This document shows, in pieces, positions 9,701 to 19,879 of a stretch of 64,000 bases of DNA (within the stretch, counting starts at the first letter, position 1; the number at the start of each line of letters is the position of its first letter). Location: positions 1,426,001 through 1,490,000 of the forward strand of contig OX359190.1 in NCBI GenBank assembly GCA_947172415.1, given 5' to 3'. The notes beneath the pieces were generated by a model. The model saw only the letters and a list, made by a program, of their open reading frames with translations, searched no databases and was not told where the DNA came from. Made by a program: the position numbers and the translations under genes. Source of the DNA: Chondrosia reniformis (Eukaryota; Porifera; Demospongiae; Chondrillida; Chondrillidae).

Positions 9701-12700
9701 TATTGGTGAGAATAGTCAATACTTCAAATATGTTAAGTGTGTATTACATTGTAAACACATATTACACTTAATCTTAAATGTCTATGATAGCTATACATAT
9801 CTCTTCTATATCCCATGCAGGGGCCAAAGTGGTATGGCGAAGCCATAGAAAGACATGGTTCAGTTGAAGTTAACATTAGCCGTGCAATCCTCACAGGAGG
9901 CTCGCGTGTTGGTAAAACTTCACTGAAGCACTACCTGCTCCACAACACTGCAAGAGAAGACAAAACTAGCACTGGAGTGCTGGAAGCTCCTGAAGTGGCC
10001 ACCATTGCTGGGGAGCAAGCTATTAGGACAGGATTTGAGGAGGAAGGCCAGGGGAAGGAAGAGGAGTATGATTTCATTAAATGTTTTGCAGCTGGTTCTT
10101 CCTGGAAAGTTTTAACAGATGAAAAGCTAGGTCAGCTTATTTCAAAGATTAAAATGGAGGAAAGGGAGGTCTTTCCTGGCAGCACTCTAGAGACCCCACC
10201 TGCCTCTCTTCCACAGGCTACATCTGATGATACCACTTTAGCTGGTGATATTGCCAAGACAACCGAGGTAGCCAGTGAGACGACCAAGCCACCAACCAAC
10301 ACCTCCATAACCCCTCCTCCTTTTAGCCATGATACCACTGAGGCTTTAGCAGTACAAGACCCACTGGAGCTGCTACAGCAAGCCAGGGACAGCTTCCTGC
10401 AGAAGCACAATCTCTCCACTGAAGCAGAATTTGATGAGAAGCAGTGTACTTTCATTTACCTCCTGGACACAGGAGGCCAGCCCTCCTTTCAGAATGTCCT
10501 TCCACTCCTACTAGATTTTCCCTGCAACTTCTTGCACGTCTTTAAAGCTTCACAGAAATTGACAGATCCGTACGTCAATGCATACTGTCAAGATGGAGTC
10601 ACTGAAGTGGAGAGTGCCAACAGCCGTTCAACCTGGGAATTGATGAAGGAGTCCATTACAGCTGCCTACACAATGTCAATGAAGAGCAAGCGGCAGTTGG
10701 AAGCATTTGACATGCCTAATGAGCCCAAACTTCGCATTTTCCTTGTTGGCACTCACCTTTCCCTTCTTCCTAAAGATCCTGAAGCTGAGAGAGTTCTACT
10801 GGACCACAACAAGAAGGTTTTAGCAGAAATGGACAACAAGCCATATGACAGCAGCAGGGTATTCCCCCCAAAAGAGGTTGCCTACAAAGGTGCTGGTAGC
10901 TACTTTGTAGTGGACAGTCAGCTACAGGGAGACAGCAAACTGAAGGAGCACACTCGTAAAGCTGTAAATGTTCTTCGCTCTCTACTTTCAGATGCCAAGA
11001 ATCGATTAACATTGAAAGTCCCCAAAGTTTGGTTCTGCCTGCAACTAATCACATCTATCGCAGAAAAGAAGATGTGGAAGTTCACAGAACTGAAAGAGTT
11101 CTGTATCCAATGCCAATTTATCCAAGGTGTAGATGCTGATGGACAGCTCCTTGTCCTGCTGAACCTGTTTCACAGTCTTGGGTTCTATGTGTACTTTGAC
11201 CTGAGTGAGTACAAAGAGCAGTGGATCTGTACAGATGCGACCTTTCTGTACAAGGAAATGTCCAAAGTGCTATCAGTCCAGTATGGCCCAAGTGAATCTT
11301 CAAGTCCAGAGCTACGTAATCTCAAGAAAAGTGGAGAAATTCCTGAAGCAACCTCTGAAGATTTGTTCCAACAGCTAGGCATTGATGCTGATATTCCAAC
11401 AAGATGGCTCCTGGAGGTCCTGGTAAAAGTTGGTATTGCAGCCAAAGAGACAAAGGAGACACGCTACTTCATTCCAGCAGCCCTTCCTGAAAGGGGAATT
11501 AATCTTCCCGAACCATCTGTGGCCACTTTGGGATTCACTTTCTCATTCCATTCAGCATTTAAATATCAGAGGTATACCTGCATACCAACTGGTCTGTTCC
11601 ACAGACTGGCCGTGGACATTGCAAGCAACCGACAGGCTCTTGAGGATCGGCAGATCAAGCAAGCATACATCAGTGGAAGTCAGTGGAGGTACTGTCCCAG
11701 TCAATCTGACAGTACACAATTCTATTTCTCCCAAGAAAATGCCCACATTGTCCTTTCCCTGAAGGGGGACCTCATTCAGCTCCAACTGCTGGTTCCTCAG
11801 TACGTTCCACAGCTTGGTCTCTCTTTGACTGAGCTCTGCAGGAGTATCAGAATGGAAATGAAAGAGCGAATTGCTTTTATAAGCAAAGCTGTTTTCGAAA
11901 GTGAGTTTCTCACCCAAAAGGCTACTTTAGAGGATGGTGTCATTTGCAGTCACCAGAATTATGAGGGATTCAGTTTGCATCTTCTGCGATTTGAAGGTGA
12001 CAACCAAAGAACAGGTCTGTGTACCAGACTGAACAAGGTGACTGGACTATCTCCAAGAGAGTCTGTTTGGGTTGCTAAGGAACAGGACAGCAACACCAAT
12101 GTAAGTTTGCATAATATTATATTATTATTATAGACCTTATTACAAGTGTAACAATTATTTAATATGTTATTATTGTTATTCTTCACAAGTAAATTATGAT
12201 TTTCATATCTTCTTTCTGTATAGTTGAGTGTGGCTGGTAAAGTGGAATTTGATGGAGACCAGTTCCTTCTCTATAAAGACCAGTCTACCTGTACTGGAGG
12301 ACCTGAAGCTGTTGGACAGCCAACACCATCTGACAACTCGGGAGAGTGTGATGGTGAGTGTATATTCACTAACACAGCTGTTGTGTAACATTTTCAGTTT
12401 ATTGCATAATGATTTATATGAATTCATGTATTCATATGTAGATGCCAGTTGTGAATGGAGAAAGGTTATACAACTCCATCATAGGATCTACCTGCTGGAG
12501 AATCTCTGTATCAAAGAGATTGCCAACCAACTCTTGCAAGGAGTGGATGGAACACAGCTAATTACAGATGACATTTATCAGAGGATCAATCATGCTGTAA
12601 CCAAGAAAGATGCAAATGAAATCTTCTTGGAACACTTCAGAAGTAAAACACTTTCCAGTGTTGATATTTTCTGCAAGATCCTCCGACAAACCTCAAGAGA

Positions 12701-13835
12701 CTATGAGGTACATGAAGAAGTGGCTGACAGGCTGGAAGGGGACACCAGAATATGGGTAGGTCCTTACACTTCAGAATATGGGTAGGTCCTTACACTTCAG
12801 AATATGGGTAGGTCCTTACACTTCAGAATATGGGTAGGTCCTTACACTTCAGAATATGGGTAGGTCCTTACACTTCAGAATATGGGTAGGTCCTTACACT
12901 TCAGAATATGGGTAGGTCCTTACACTTCAGAATATGGGTAGGTCCTTACACTTCAGAATATGGGTAGGTCCTTACACTTCAGAATATGGGTAGGTCCTTA
13001 CACTTCAGAATATGGGTAGGTCCTTACTCTTCAGAATATGGGTAGGTCCTTACACTTCAGAGGTACACTTTAGCACACATATTTTTCCTCTTCTTGATAT
13101 TTGTCGGTGATTACTTGTGGTTTGATTATCACTTTGATCTCACATGTGTGCTGTTATGTGTCTTCCTATATTATCTATTCTCTATTTATCATTTTACTGC
13201 ATTAGGGAGATCAGCCTTTGAGATCAAGAAAATCAAGTGAGTTTTAAACAGATATACATGTACGTATAGGTTGCTATATGACAGATGTACAAAGTAACGT
13301 GTTCAATTTATAGTACCTATAACGTTTACATTGTCACCATTTTGTATGATTCATAGGATCCTGTGAACCAGACAAATCAAAACAAGCCATGGACACCAAC
13401 CTACCAATGCCAGTTACACCAGTTGGTAAGTAGGAATGCAATTTACTTTGTTTGTGGATGCGGCCAAAACTCACATTCTCACATTCTTTAGACACATGCA
13501 TTCATTTTCCAATGTACAGTATTACATTTGGTATGTATAATATTCATGTATCTGTAGCCGAGGACAGCTTGCAACAGAGAGTGACTCCTGGCCAACTTCA
13601 AGATGTAGCTGATTCTGAAGCTGTCACCAGGTGGAAGCCAGTGTGCAGACGTTTAGGAGTGAGAAGGGACATCATTGTGGAGGCAGAAAAAGCTAGTTCA
13701 AATGATCCATCTGAAGCCTTTGTCACAGCCTTGGAGTCATGGCATGACGAACAAGGAGATAAAGCTACAGTATCTGTCCTTGTTGAAGCCCTGGAGAAGA
13801 GTGGATTTAATGAAGTGGCCAAATCGCTCAAGTAG
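6774..13835 (+). CDS. Gene A: Kelch-Roc-COR-CARD-Death protein
   Basis: Exons are 6774-6791 (MSAIDK), 7491-8333, 9821-12100, 12224-12353, 12442-12755, 13206-13236, 13357-13425 and 13558-13835; all joins keep frame, giving about 1,320 residues. Order: Kelch propeller (about residues 20-285), Roc GTPase (about 290-690), COR (about 690-1030), CARD (about 1100-1190), C-terminal Death domain (about 1230-1315) with the pattern RWKPVCRRLGV ... ALESWHDEQGDKATVSVLVEAL. Roc-COR proteins are dimeric GTPases that act as switches; CARD and Death domains recruit partners by like-with-like contacts. A cytosolic sensor-switch-effector role is inferred. There is no kinase domain, so it is not an LRRK protein. 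It is the only one of the four copies with an intact Death exon. The splice chain is predicted by eye; the 31-bp exon at 13206 is the least certain. Confidence 0.8.
7491..8333 (+). CDS. Gene A Kelch propeller exon
   Basis: One phase-0 exon of 281 codons follows the acceptor CTCAATTAG and ends at the donor GTTAGT. Kelch hallmarks repeat along it: VFVYGG, FTLIGG, VIVSGG, GEYIYIY, GIFIF and TFLTFGG, separated by Trp-containing strands (NNTKWSTLP, WTGKEWKVL, NKRIWIQSN, HHWEQLE, KKWTRIS). This suggests about six blades. Reading may begin in the upstream exon or at the internal ATG at 7557; the extra residues (IFRSDLLRAGGGHF) stay open in all four copies, including a copy with a whole codon missing, which favours coding use. 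Confidence 0.85.
8334..9820. other. Gene A intron between Kelch and Roc exons, with hairpins
   Basis: This 1.5-kb intron is nearly identical in genes C and D and for its first kilobase in B. Just after the donor lies an imperfect inverted repeat (about 8347-8390 against 8465-8508, ACAAGTCTTGTTAACATT and its complement), then a smaller one (CTCGTAAGAGTG ... CGCTCTTACGAG, about 8517-8551). A third short hairpin (TTAAGTGTGTATTAC ... ATATTACACTTAA) lies about 50 bp before the acceptor. No coding sequence is seen. Confidence 0.6.
9821..12100 (+). CDS. Gene A Roc-COR exon
   Basis: A single 760-codon exon, phase 0 at both ends. P-loop GGSRVGKT is at exon residues 26-33, switch II DTGGQ at 216-220, and LVGTH, the usual G4 position of Roc domains, at 308-312. 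The 180 residues between P-loop and switch II are far more than a usual Roc, and hold a Pro/Thr-rich linker (about 120-190). COR follows from about 400: LLNLFHSLGFYVYF, then YFIPAALPE, then IPTGLFHRLAVDI, the order of COR-A and COR-B. Large minus-strand open frames here are shadows. Confidence 0.88.
12756..13060. repeat. 26-bp minisatellite starting exactly at the CARD exon donor
   Basis: Eleven full copies and a partial one of a unit starting GTAGGTCCTTACACTTCAG. The first base of the array is the first base of the predicted intron. Each unit has a donor-like GTAGGT, a pyrimidine-rich stretch and an acceptor-like CTTCAG followed by AATATGG, the last bases of the real exon. It probably grew from the splice junction itself. 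Confidence 0.92.
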
Positions 13836-15043
13836 TACATGTTAGCCTAAAAATAATACAGTTCCTAGATAGAAGGTTGACATTACAGTACCAATAAATA
13901 CAATACAATACAACCAGTATCTTTTACTAATCTCTTTTTATATGACTATTTGGTAGATAATTAACGTGCAACCACTTAAATTACTTATTTCTTCTTATGC
14001 CAATGTCCAAACCTGTACATATGTCTATGATCACTGCATGAGATTATAGTATTCCCAGATACAGATGTAATGTATGTACATATATATGTATTTCAATACT
14101 TTTATTTGTTTATATACGTAGGTTGCCTGCAGTGAAATGGATTTCAACATTGATCTTATCTTCATAGATCCACTGTGTGTTCATGCGTACTTCATTAACC
14201 ATTTTCATTGTATATATTCACAAATTTGTATTATTACTGTCAGCAGTATAATTTTTTTATCTTTTTTATAAAGTATGTTTTGAATAAGAAAGAATACTCC
14301 ATGTGTTTACTCTATGTCAAAGTTGAGTAATCAGTAATGTTTTGTACATCTCTCTGTTGGCATACGTCATTGTACGGTACATCTTAGAAAAAAGTTAGCG
14401 TACTACGCCCGTTCGCACACCCGTACGTTTACACGTAGCACACCCGTACGTTTTACACCGAACGCACGTGCGCGGATGCGTACGTTTTCAGTTTGTACGC
14501 CCGTAGTACGGGTAACCGATACGCGTAAATTGCAAAGAATTTCACTCCTTCGTCATCGTCTTAGGAAAAATGCACAAGCAGTTTGCACCTCCTTTGTGGC
14601 CAAATTTGCTCTCGTTAGCGCGATCCGTAGGTGTTCCTTGAACGTACGTAGTACGTGCGTAGTATTACCCGTTGTGTTATCAAGAAACGCCCGTACGCGT
14701 ATGCGTACTACAACCGTACGTAATCGAAAGAACGGGCGTAGTACGCTAACTTTTTTCTAAGATGTACGGTATGTAGGTATCGATCAATCTAGCAATTTTC
14801 CTTAGGGATCATCTGTTTTGATGTCTCTTCATTTATTAGATATACATAATTATAAGCACAGTTTTCAACTTTTAGTTTCAAATTGTTAATTTATGTATAC
14901 TTTTAATGTCCCTGATTAATAAGTTCGTAAGGCAGTGTATCCCTGCAGCAGTTTAAGGTCTTGATGTAACACTTGTGTTATCGATTATCTATAGAGGCGA
15001 AAAGCGTTTGTAAATATGGTGGCGAGGGGTCCAGTTGAAAGAG
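13836..15043. other. Boundary between tandem units 1 and 2
   Basis: From about 13864 the sequence repeats the start of the window (CATTACAGTACCAATAAATAC), giving a first unit of about 13.86 kb. Apart from the MITE at 14380-14764 it holds the upstream and promoter-like sequence of the second CEP70-like fragment. No gene is seen. Confidence 0.7.
14380..14764. mobile_element. MITE with 35-bp terminal inverted repeats
   Basis: The 385-bp element starts CATCTTAGAAAAAAGTTAG and ends with the exact complement over 35 bases. Both sides carry TACGGTA (14373-14379 and 14765-14771), a candidate 7-bp target-site duplication. The paralogous sites at about 500 and 63535 are empty. The interior is rich in CGTACG and has no transposase, so it is non-autonomous. 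Superfamily is not assigned; the open frame at 14476-14760 is chance. Confidence 0.85.
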
Positions 15044-15796
15044 ATGTCTCAACGTAGTTTAGAACATAAAATGGATAAGTGCGACCACTGGTCAGTTGTC
15101 AATCATCGATTAGAGGAAGCTGGCTACAGTGCAGTGAAGATCAAACCAGTTGACCTGAATAACCTTCCTTCAGAAGGTAGACTGACTACAAGTGTTTTGT
15201 GTATTTAGTGTGTAGCGAGTCCAATGAAGTATGAACCGCGCTTGTAATGTCTCTGAATACAGATGCTACCGTTTTGGACAGTTTGGCGGCCACCTCACTG
15301 CGTGCGACTATGCTGTGCCTTCTTGACGATATCAGCACTGGTAATGCATCCTTACTTGATAGAATACGCCAGAAAGACGCAGAGATTGAGCAACTGGTAG
15401 AGAAGGCGAATAAGCCGGAAATTTTATGTGAATCTTTACAAAAAGAGAGACCAAGTATAAGGCAACGTGGAGAAGAGTATAACCCTGTTGATGTAAGTGT
15501 TAACGAAGGTGATCAGTCAAAATTTGAGTATTTTTTCTGTTCCAAATTCCATATCAAATCTAGAGTTACATTTTGTAGCTTTTTAATCCCACCTCTATGG
15601 TTGCCTCGGAAACACACCAATTCCAACTATCACAGCAGCTCTGTATGTACATACGTGTAGATTGCCTAACAAGTTGTTTGTGAAGTGTTTGGTGTTTAAT
15701 GTCAATTCTTATGTGTAGGACTCAGTAGTGCAAGCCCTAAGGAGCAGAATTGCTGAGCTAGAATATTCTAATGCAAAATTAAAGCTTGACCTACAG
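15044..15796 (+). pseudogene. CEP70: CEP70-like 5' fragment, copy 2 (exons 1-3 only)
   Basis: Exons 15044-15176, 15263-15492 and 15719-15796 match the complete gene. The third exon ends at CTACAG and lacks the final five bases (AACAG) of the other copies, so its end phase changes from 2 to 0. Joining to AGMO exon one would be out of frame, so no fusion protein is predicted. As in copy 1, no later CEP70 exon follows. Confidence 0.75.
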
Positions 15797-15940
15797 GTAA
15801 GTTGTTTTGTAACACCTGATAATATTGTAATGCAGGGCTGCATAGAGGGGGCTAGGATTGATTTTGCCCCCTCTAGACTTTTGGAATATAGACAGCTTCG
15901 ACACCCTCATTCTATTGCTTTTGAAAATTTTAATATAGTT

Positions 15941-16110
15941 GCCTGTCTATAGTGGTCGCCTGTCTATAGTGGTCGCCTGTCTATAGTGGTCGCCTGTCTA
16001 TAGTGGTCGCCTGTCTATAGTGGTCCCCTGTCTATAGTGGTCCCCTGTCTATAGTGGTCGCCTGTCTATAGTGGTCACCTGTCTATAGTGGTCGCCTGTC
16101 TATAGCAGTC
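15941..16110. repeat. 17-bp minisatellite, 10 copies
   Basis: The unit is GCCTGTCTATAGTGGTC, ten near-perfect copies over 170 bp, ending 26 bp before the AGMO exon acceptor. It corresponds to the shorter array at 2001-2107. Confidence 0.92.
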
Positions 16111-16136
16111 ACTAGAAGCTTAAATGTTTCCTGTAG

Positions 16137-18680
16137 AGATTAATATCCTTTGGGCCGCCCATCAAGCTCATCATAGCAGTGAAGAGTACAACCTGAGTAC
16201 TGCCCTCAGACAATCTTCATTACAAGGAGCCACTTCATGGGTAAGTGGAAGAGATTTCCAATGCCAGTAGAGCAAGACATACTTAAATTCTTCTTTTTTA
16301 TTTCAATAAGATGTTCTACATTCCCTTGGCAGTTGCCATTCCTCCGTCAGTGTACCTGGTCCACAGACAGTTCAACCTCCTCTACCAGTTCTGGATCCAC
16401 ACGGAACTGGTGGGCAAGCTAGGACCATTGGAGTGGATCCTCAACACTCCCTCGCACCATCGGGTGCACCATGGACGCAATGCCTACTGCCTTGACAAGA
16501 ACTATGGAGGCACTCTGATCATATTTGATCTCATATTTGGTCAGTCTCCATTTTATTTGTTACCCAAACTGTACTGGCTCAGATAGTTTAGTAACTAGTG
16601 TAGCTTAAGTCAGTCACTGAAGAAGACCCCCCCAGGGTCAAAATTCCAATTCTAGAGAAGTAAACTGCAAATTGCTTCTCTAGACACTCAAAAGACTAAA
16701 GATGAACCATCTCAAAGATAGTACCTATAATAGACTTAGTGGAGTCCCAATAGAATTGTGATACCTGATACAGATTCTTTTAGAATGTTTCTTCTCTCCT
16801 TTAACATTTCCCTTCTCAGGCACCTTTGCTCCCGAGGACGAGCCAGTGGCTTATGGTCTAGTGCATCCAGTGGAGTCCTTCAACACACTCTACGTTCAGT
16901 ACTTTCACTACATACACATCTTAAAGACTGCTTGGAACATTGAGGGATTGAAAAACAAGTTTAAAGTGTTCTTTTACGGTCCAGGATGGTTTGAGGGAGG
17001 CGGAAGACTGGGGGACTCTGGTCTTGTGCCTCAGGTCAGTGTCTCCACAAGTCACATCTCTCATATCTAGTCTGGTAAACTTGTATGGTCTACCAACTGT
17101 ATATGTATTTTGTAACAAGCGAATAATGTCATATTTTTCAAAGGAGATATATTTGAAGTGGCCACTATATATACACTCTACACCACATAATATGTGTCTA
17201 AGTACTTAAGTGACCATCCTAGAGAGGTACACTGTATTTCATAAGGCTCATTTGAACATCTGTCAAAGATTACTTGGGCAATCTCTGTCAGCTTGTCTTA
17301 TGTATAGAATCACCACTAATTAGCAAGAGTGGAAACTAATTACCTTGGACAAAGATAATGAAGTATGTAGCCCCTACATACAAGTACTAGTCTTGCCTAG
17401 CCAGACCACCTCCATATTTATATGATTGACTGCCAGACAGTGCCTTGTAGGTGTGACTTCCTCATCTGGTTTTGTGAGGCCCAAATTTCTGGTAAAGGAA
17501 TAATCCAATGAATAATAGTAGGGGACCCTAAATTGTATTCATTGGTATCATAATGTTATTCATTTGATCAACAATTACCTTATATGGATGTCCTAAGGAA
17601 TGTGGGACCTCACACAAGATCCAGTGTAGATAACTGCCTGTGACCCTCATTAGCCCTCCTTTGTTACTACTTTGGTATCCATGGTGATTGTGATTGTGCA
17701 ATGAGAGGCTAGGCCTTGTATAGTTAATGGACCAGTTCTGATAAGTGAAGTTGACTACCTTCTCTAACTGGTATGAGGTGAGAACATGAATGGAGCATTG
17801 CTGTGGCAATTGTAACTCATTGGCGGAGCACTGGTGCATGTCCTGGTTCAATTCCCAGCAATTGCTCCTTACCTGTAATTCCCCCAATTATGTATGATGT
17901 TTATCTGTAATTACTTGTGGTTTGCTTATCATGTGCTTTGACTACTCTCATGCATGTAGATCAAGTTTCCAGTCAAGAAGTATGATCCTGCTGTTCCAAT
18001 GTGGATCAATGTGTACTGTCTGGTCCACTTTATGGTAGTCCTCTTCTCCTTCCAGTATTTGGGAGGTGTCAGGGACAGACTGGACTACTTTGTGTCTCTT
18101 GGTCTTGTTGTGTTTCTCATGTATGCACTCACCTGTTTTGGAATGATATTTGATCATCAGTAAGTTAATTGTCCAATCAGGTGGGAGCATGCTATACTCT
18201 ACATGCCAGCCCAACCTTTCCACCATTTTCTCAAGGTTTGATAGCCTGTGAATCATTATATGTTTACTATCATTAGTCCCTTGTGGTTAGTGGGGAGAAA
18301 GTGTTTGATGGATACATACAATATTCTACACATGACAGCCCAACATTTCCACCATTTTCTCGAAGATTATTCCATCAAAAGATTACCTGAATTGTTTTAT
18401 TTCATATTTCATATAAACTCAAGATGTGTGTGGAGGTGAGATTGGAAATATGTTGTAGACATCCATTTTATTTATCTCTAGTAAACTGTTGCCACTTCTG
18501 GAGTTGTTCAGACTAGTTGTCATAGTAGCAGTTGATTCACTGTGTGCATGGTATGGTGTGATGGTGGGCCTGCCGGCTGCCCTCCACTGGGGACTGAGGA
18601 GTGGGTACATCATCTTCCTCCTAATATGGATACATGTCACAATGAAGAATACTACCAGAGCAAAGATCAAGACAATGTAG
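16137..18680 (+). CDS. AGMO: AGMO copy 2: alkylglycerol monooxygenase, 5'-truncated
   Basis: Exons 16137-16240, 16311-16539, 16820-17034, 17960-18159 and 18482-18680 join in frame to a stop. The encoded C-terminal half has the di-iron histidine boxes HQAHH and HHRVHH, the segment [10 protein letters not shown], the downstream [19 protein letters not shown] region, and four hydrophobic stretches in the last two exons (for example [14 protein letters not shown]). The family enzyme oxidises the ether bond of alkylglycerols in the ER with tetrahydrobiopterin. The N-terminal exons are absent; the upstream neighbour is a CEP70-like fragment. The exon set is intact, but without its first membrane segments and first histidine box the product is unlikely to be active. 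A start could be the ATG at 16311, which would also drop the first exon's box. Confidence 0.75.
17035..17959. other. AGMO intron 3 of copy 2
   Basis: This 925-bp intron holds the tRNA-derived SINE near its 3' end. The rest has no coding sequence and aligns with 3013-3893 of copy 1. Confidence 0.6.
17795..17940 (+). mobile_element. tRNA-derived SINE
   Basis: The head reads GCAATTG (acceptor-like), a D-arm-like TAACTCATTGGCGGAGC, a B box GGTTCAATTCC and a closing CAATTGC that pairs with the start. The anticodon arm is too short for a working tRNA. A tail follows, ending ACTTGTGGTTTGCTTATCA. That tail motif recurs near 3850, 13113, 30560 (minus), 33668 and 51183; a better-preserved head lies on the minus strand at 22862-22952. 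Confidence 0.65.
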
Positions 18681-19572
18681 TAACTGAAAACATTTTATTA
18701 AGCTAGCTAGGTGACTAAACAGTTCCTTATATACTGTATTGTATAGTTGCAGGTGAATGCATTCTTTATAATGTATTTGTAATAGAAGGTTCATGGACAT
18801 ATGAATTAGGTCGCCTTAGGACCTTTTCCATTTCTGCCACTGAAACTGCATGCATGCCCTGAATAGTGAGACTATAAGAAAATTGCAGTCAAAGAATGCT
18901 GTTGCTGTTTTGCCATATGTACCTATATATACGTACATGTTGTACTCTTTCTCATGTCAGATGTTTACAATATTATGTGTTTAATCGTAACATTTTCAAT
19001 CCAGTTACATATATAATTTATTATACTATGAACAATGTAATATTTAAATTTTAAATTGATTGAAATGCAGAGTGTACTGTTCTAAGCAACCTCTGGGTCC
19101 ACTTGCATGATTTTCTCCTTCTGATCATGTTTTCCTTATCTTCATACTTCCAAACAAATATATTATAACCCTTCACAATTGCTCCAGGTGGACCTGGGGG
19201 ACCATCTGACCTTGCCGGTACAGAAGTGGGTGTAATCCTTTGCAATTGGCACCAGCCACACTTGCACCCTGCAGGGAAGAGAACAAATGAATAACATTAT
19301 GACACCAATGAATACAATTTTAGGGTTCTCATAATGTTATTCATTGGATTAGTACTTCCTCATTAAGGTCCTATGGAATGTAGACCTCACAAAACAATTA
19401 TGTCATATATAGGATAGGATTGGTTGTATATATAACTACTAGACTCCTCCCCCAACATGTTAGGCTCCACTGGCTGGAAAGACTACTATGTACTTGTATG
19501 TAGTCCTACCTAATTCACCTGCAACACCATGCAGGTCCAACTAATGCTATAAACTATATGTGGCTAGCTAAA
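18681..19572. other. AGMO downstream and upstream block of gene B
   Basis: It corresponds to 4470-6600 without the palindrome insertion. A minus-strand open frame (about 19051-19272) reads CKCGWCQLQRITPTS and a short Gly-Pro stretch, but its relatives in the other units are interrupted. No gene is claimed. Confidence 0.4.
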
Positions 19573-19700
19573 TACCGGAAGAGCATCCGAACCGCCATTT
19601 TGAGTGCTACACGCTGAGATCAAAGAGATTACCGCCGCTACATATAGGCGTTGCTGTATTGCTCTGAGCCCTTGGAGAGTCAGAGGAAGAGAGGTGATTT
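19573..19700 (+). promoter_or_regulatory. Diverged promoter block of gene B
   Basis: The block AACCGCCATTTT is kept, but the ETS-like core reads CCGGAAGA and not CCGGAAGT, and sequence after about 19655 departs from the other copies. The small MSAIDK exon is absent. Transcription probably still starts near here, with the CARD-like exon as first coding exon. Confidence 0.45.
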
Positions 19701-19879
19701 ATACGATTGACGCTTGTTCGTGTACCTTATTGCATAAGCCCGTAAACTGCTACTGAATGACTTCAATATCAGAAGCACTAACATTTGACCAGTTGAATGT
19801 GCATTTCTCACTTTTAATTACAATTTTGATACTTCCATACTATACCTCACTTAATGTTGAACTGTATTTTTATACAGCA

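Noticed and set aside
9821..12100. LRRK-type kinase
   Set aside because: Roc and COR are present, but no leucine-rich repeats or kinase domain are found on either side; CARD and Death domains follow.
14476..14760. 94-codon open frame
   Set aside because: It lies inside the MITE and has an Arg/Thr-biased composition from CGTACG repeats.
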